Source: an uncultured Lachnospiraceae bacterium
GTDB lineage: Bacteria; Bacillota; Clostridia; Lachnospirales; Lachnospiraceae
Length of the DNA stretch: 7,980 bases
Assembly: GCA_947628025.1 (NCBI GenBank)
Contig: CANQYH010000146.1
Location: 1 to 7,980 of the forward strand
Direction of reading: 5' to 3'
Below the pieces are notes generated by a model. The model worked only from the letters and a program-made list of their open reading frames with translations, was not told where the DNA came from and did no database searches. Position numbers and translations under genes: made by a program. Of this stretch, positions 6,006-7,980 are shown piece by piece; positions within the stretch are counted from its first letter, which is position 1; the number at the start of each line of letters is the position of its first letter.

Positions 6006-7187
6006 CTATTTGACGGCTAATAGCGCAGACAGCCGCTGCATATTTTTCCGTTTCAGTTCCATGGACGGATGGACATACCGGTTCAGGGTGATGTTCACAT
6101 TCGCATGTCCCAGAAGTTCGCTTAAACTTTTCACATCAAAATCCATTTCGATACAGCGGGTCGCAAACGTGTGACGCAGCACATGAAAATTGACCTGCTC
6201 CAGGCCGGCCTGGCCGAGGATCCTCTTAAAATGCCGTTCCATCGATCTGGGTTCTACAAAAACGTTGATCTGCCCCGTCAGCACGTACCCCTGCTTCCCT
6301 TTCCAATAAGAAAACAGAATATTGGCCAGCTCTTTCGGGATCGGGATCTTGCGGATCGAACTCCTGCTCTTGGGGGCCGTTATGATGATCTTGGTCTTCC
6401 TGCCTGAAAGATTGTTGGTCTGGAGTCTTTGCATACTCTGCCGGACAAAAATGACCTGCTCCGCAAAAGAAATATCCTCCCACCGAAGCGCGCAGATCTC
6501 TCCCAGACGAAGTCCCGCGAACATGCAGATCAGGATTCCCAGATTCCGGTCGTTTAAATTCGCATAGAGAAAACGATAGAGAGTATCCTGCTCTTTTCTG
6601 GACAAAACCTGCATTTCTTTCGGTTCCCGTTTTACGGAAATGGTAGAAATATCAAACGGAAGAATCTCTCCGTAATTAAACGCATAGCGAAATACATGGC
6701 GAATCACCGACATGATATCGGAAACCGTTTTTGGAGACAGCCCCTTGTGATTCTTACCGCCCACAGACAGCATACGGCTGCAGAACCGCTCGATGCTTCC
6801 CCTGCTTATGCTCCGCCATTCCACATCCCCCAGTTCCGGGAGAATATAGGAGTTCATCATGTTCCTGTATTTGATATATGTAGATTCCCGGACCTGGCTT
6901 TTCGTGACATCCAGCCACTTTTCCGCAAAATCTCTGAACAAAAGCCGCCTGGAAACGGATGACGGTTTCTGAACTATATCCAGCACAAAACTGGCCCTGC
7001 TTCCTGCTTTCGCGCTCAGGGACGCAGACGCGGATTTTTTTACGATCAGTTTTTTCTTTACTTCCTGGTAAGTATCCGCATACTCATATCCGTACCGGTA
7101 TTTTCCATTCGCCCTCTTTTCAATGATATACCGGCCCTCCCACCGTCCATCTTTCCTTTGGTAAATGTTTTCTCCCTTCCTTGACAT
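6006..7187 (-). CDS. tyrosine recombinase / site-specific integrase
   Basis: A 393-residue phage-integrase-family recombinase of the Tn916-like type. Residues 1-45 (MSRKGENIYQRKDGRWEGRY and on) are an AP2-like arm-binding domain. Residues 80-172 are the SAM-like core-binding domain. Residues 190-393 are the catalytic domain with the full set of active residues: R227 (AGLRLGE), K273 (APKSRS), H335 and R338 (HVLRH), H361 (LGHANV) and the nucleophile Y371 (NRYVH). It should cut and rejoin DNA at attachment sites. The frame is open to a start at 7298, but AAGGAGGT at 7196-7203 lies nine bases before the ATG at 7185-7187, which is the true start. Codons are less GC-rich than in the flanking genes, a sign of transfer. 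It faces the truncated binding-protein gene about 150 bases away. Similar KGENIY integrases in Lachnospiraceae can also stand alone near accessory loci, so a complete element is not implied. Confidence 0.93.
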   Translation of the reverse strand: MSRKGENIYQRKDGRWEGRYIIEKRANGKYRYGYEYADTYQEVKKKLIVKKSASASLSAKAGSRASFVLDIVQKPSSVSRRLLFRDFAEKWLDVTKSQVRESTYIKYRNMMNSYILPELGDVEWRSISRGSIERFCSRMLSVGGKNHKGLSPKTVSDIMSVIRHVFRYAFNYGEILPFDISTISVKREPKEMQVLSRKEQDTLYRFLYANLNDRNLGILICMFAGLRLGEICALRWEDISFAEQVIFVRQSMQRLQTNNLSGRKTKIIITAPKSRSSIRKIPIPKELANILFSYWKGKQGYVLTGQINVFVEPRSMERHFKRILGQAGLEQVNFHVLRHTFATRCIEMDFDVKSLSELLGHANVNITLNRYVHPSMELKRKNMQRLSALLAVK

Positions 7188-7299
7188 TGCTGCCGACCTC
7201 CTTCTCTTTGGTGTGCTGACGGTTATTCTGACGGCGCATTTTCTTCTAGATCCCCCAAACAGGCCGTAATTACCGAGCGTTTGCCCCGCACCTCCCAAC

Positions 7300-7313
7300 G
7301 ATTCCCAGGAATC
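7300..7313 (-). repeat. inverted repeat in the integrase leader
   Basis: GATTC-CTGG-GAATC on the minus strand can form a five-pair stem (six with a tight loop) about 115 bases before the integrase start. It is set in a G-rich stretch (TGGGATTCC TGGGAATCG TTGGGAGG) in which TGGGA/TTGGGA recurs. Confidence 0.45.
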
Positions 7314-7328
7314 CCAGCAGTTTTTTCG

Positions 7329-7347
7329 GACAAACGTACTGACAAAC
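7329..7347. repeat. two direct copies of GACAAAC, 12-bp period
   Basis: GACAAAC at 7329-7335 and again at 7341-7347, five bases apart. Direct repeats of about one helical turn upstream of an integrase gene fit arm-type binding sites for its N-terminal domain, or an operator. Only two copies are seen, so this is suggestive only. Confidence 0.4.
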
Positions 7348-7564
7348 CGCCTATTCTTTTGTAAAAGCTCTTTGAAAAAGACGAATCGTGGCTTTAAGAC
7401 GTTGCCATAGAGTACACTGCCCTACGACATCACTTGTTTTGCAAAGAGAGTTTATTTCCTTTTGCTTCACAGCTAAAATGCCTACGTGTCCGTTTCACAT
7501 ATTATGTTAATTGCAAATTCCAAATTCTGTAAATAGTGTAATATAAAGAAAAGCATCAGAAATC

Positions 7565-7577
7565 ACAGATGATCTGT
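7565..7577. repeat. 13-bp perfect palindrome ACAGAT-G-ATCTGT
   Basis: Six-base arms around one central base, in AT-rich DNA between eutH and the integrase. It has the size of a dimeric regulator's operator but no known consensus is recognised. Confidence 0.45.
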
Positions 7578-7631
7578 CAGGCAAACATACATTCAAAGAT
7601 TTTCGTCGAAATGATCTTGTTCTTTTTAAAC

Positions 7632-7652
7632 AAAAAAATGGCCGGGCCATTT
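7632..7652 (-). terminator. rho-independent terminator of eutH
   Basis: On the minus strand AAATGG (7652-7647) pairs with CCATTT (7641-7636) around CCCGG, and the T-run continues for seven bases (7638-7632). It lies 20 bases after the eutH stop codon. The symmetrical A/T flanks would let it work in either direction. Confidence 0.7.
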
Positions 7653-7672
7653 GCCGCGGCAGCGGCCGGCGG

Positions 7673-7980
7673 TCATGTATCTGCCCGCCGGCCGCACAGA
7701 AACAGCGCCAGCAGCACAGCCGCCAGGCCACCGCTGAGTTTCGCGGTCAGCATCGCCCCCAAAAGCTCCGGTTCAGCGCTGACCGCAAAGCCTAAATGAG
7801 CAGCCAAAAGGCTGACGGCGCTGACTGCAAAGGCCGCATTTACTACTTTTCCTTTCTCGTCCATCCGGCGGTACAGGGAGATCATCGGAAACAGGCTGAC
7901 CATACTGAGCAGAAGACCGGTCATACTTTCCGGCTCCATCCCCAGACGCCATCCCAGGCGGGCGAACGGTTTTTTTAAAC
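7673..7980 (-). CDS. eutH: EutH-like ethanolamine permease, C-terminal part only
   Basis: The minus-strand frame enters from the right edge of the window and ends in TGA at 7673, giving about 102 C-terminal residues of an integral membrane protein. Two hydrophobic segments are visible. FARLGWRLGMEPESMTGLLLSM and MDEKGKVVNAAFAVSA match the EutH family, in which the MD-x-x-GK-VNAAFAVSA block is highly conserved. The end LTAKLSGGLAAVLLALFL fits the last helix. EutH transports ethanolamine in eut gene clusters. Oddly, the block after AVSA reads SLLAAHLGF where EutH proteins as I recall them have FVFGDHLAF, so this may be a divergent paralogue. The internal ATG at 7939 is not the start; family members have about 370-410 residues. 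It is the last gene of its transcript (terminator at 7632-7652). Confidence 0.75.
   Translation of the reverse strand, partial: LKKPFARLGWRLGMEPESMTGLLLSMVSLFPMISLYRRMDEKGKVVNAAFAVSAVSLLAAHLGFAVSAEPELLGAMLTAKLSGGLAAVLLALFLCGRRADT

Larger units (their letters stand above)
5854..7187. mobile_element. integrase-bearing element or its remnant, minimal visible extent
   Basis: The substrate-binding protein homology stops at about 5853, and the next gene is an intact tyrosine recombinase whose 3' end faces the break, the usual layout for an integrative element (att site, then int reading toward it). The integrase is visibly less GC-rich than its neighbours. The left edge is placed where protein homology ends. 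The right edge is unknown: the missing 3' part of the target gene is not seen before 7980, and no long direct repeat of the junction was found by eye. No excisionase, relaxase or phage gene is visible, so this may be only the integrase end of a larger element or a decayed one. Confidence 0.4.
7188..7672. other. 485-bp AT-rich gene-free region upstream of the integrase
   Basis: No open frame here resembles a gene. It contains, from the left, the integrase ribosome binding site (7196-7203), a small inverted repeat (7300-7313), a 12-bp-period direct repeat (7329-7347), a 13-bp palindrome (7565-7577), an 11-bp palindrome (7601-7611) and the eutH terminator (7632-7652). From 7320 to 7640 it is clearly richer in A and T than the genes on either side. 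The integrase promoter must lie here, but I could not find a convincing -35/-10 pair with 16-18 base spacing on the minus strand. Confidence 0.6.

Noticed and set aside
5805..6020. Frame that could continue the truncated binding protein after a frameshift
   Set aside because: The translation (PPHYVNFRSVPNGPDTLFPQ and on) does not resemble the second lobe of SsuA/NMT1 proteins, so a simple frameshift does not explain the break.
7188..7298. Upstream extension of the integrase to 7298
   Set aside because: AAGGAGGT sits nine bases before the ATG at 7187, and MSRKGENIY is the usual family N terminus.
7507..7731. A 74-codon minus-strand frame in the gene-free spacer
   Set aside because: It overlaps the end of eutH and its terminator in another frame and has no ribosome binding site or recognisable domain.

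Overview
The window looks like ordinary chromosome from a moderately high-GC member of the Clostridia, most likely Lachnospiraceae. The reasons are the gene families present (DUF1836 protein, YerC/YecD TrpR-like regulator, TIGR03905-type TSCPD protein, a PcrA with its C-terminal tail, a KGENIY-type tyrosine integrase), strong AGGAGG ribosome binding sites and sigma-A type promoters. The genus cannot be fixed from the sequence alone.

Left part (1-4052, all on the minus strand). From right to left, a sigma-A promoter at 4024-4052 drives a probable three-gene operon: ridA (enamine/imine deaminase), a small TSCPD-domain protein, and pcrA (UvrD/Rep-family DNA helicase) whose start codon overlaps the TSCPD stop codon as ATGA. 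Next comes a small one-pass membrane protein with an acidic FDDD-repeat tail, which has its own extended -10 promoter and rho-independent terminator. Last is the 5' end of an RlmD-type 23S rRNA uracil methyltransferase, cut by the window edge just after two of its Fe-S cysteines.

Middle part (4076-5415). A second sigma-A promoter, back to back with the ridA promoter, drives a DUF1836 protein on the plus strand. Its terminator hairpin contains the stop codon and probably also serves the converging yerC-like regulator gene. The regulator's promoter places its start at 5220. It is transcribed divergently from the next gene.

Right part (5416-7980). An SsuA/NMT1-type ABC substrate-binding lipoprotein gene breaks off after about 146 codons of a family that normally has about 330. 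Right beside the break is a convergent, intact tyrosine recombinase with all catalytic residues. It ends in an unusual pair of competing hairpins. Upstream of the integrase lies about 485 bp of AT-rich, gene-free DNA with short direct and inverted repeats, and beyond that the 3' end of an EutH-like ethanolamine permease with a terminator. The simplest reading is that an integrase-carrying element, or its remnant, entered the substrate-binding protein gene. Its far end is not visible here.

I found no clear evidence of a new defence, secretion or biosynthetic system. The integration junction and the structured DNA around the integrase are the parts most worth a second look.
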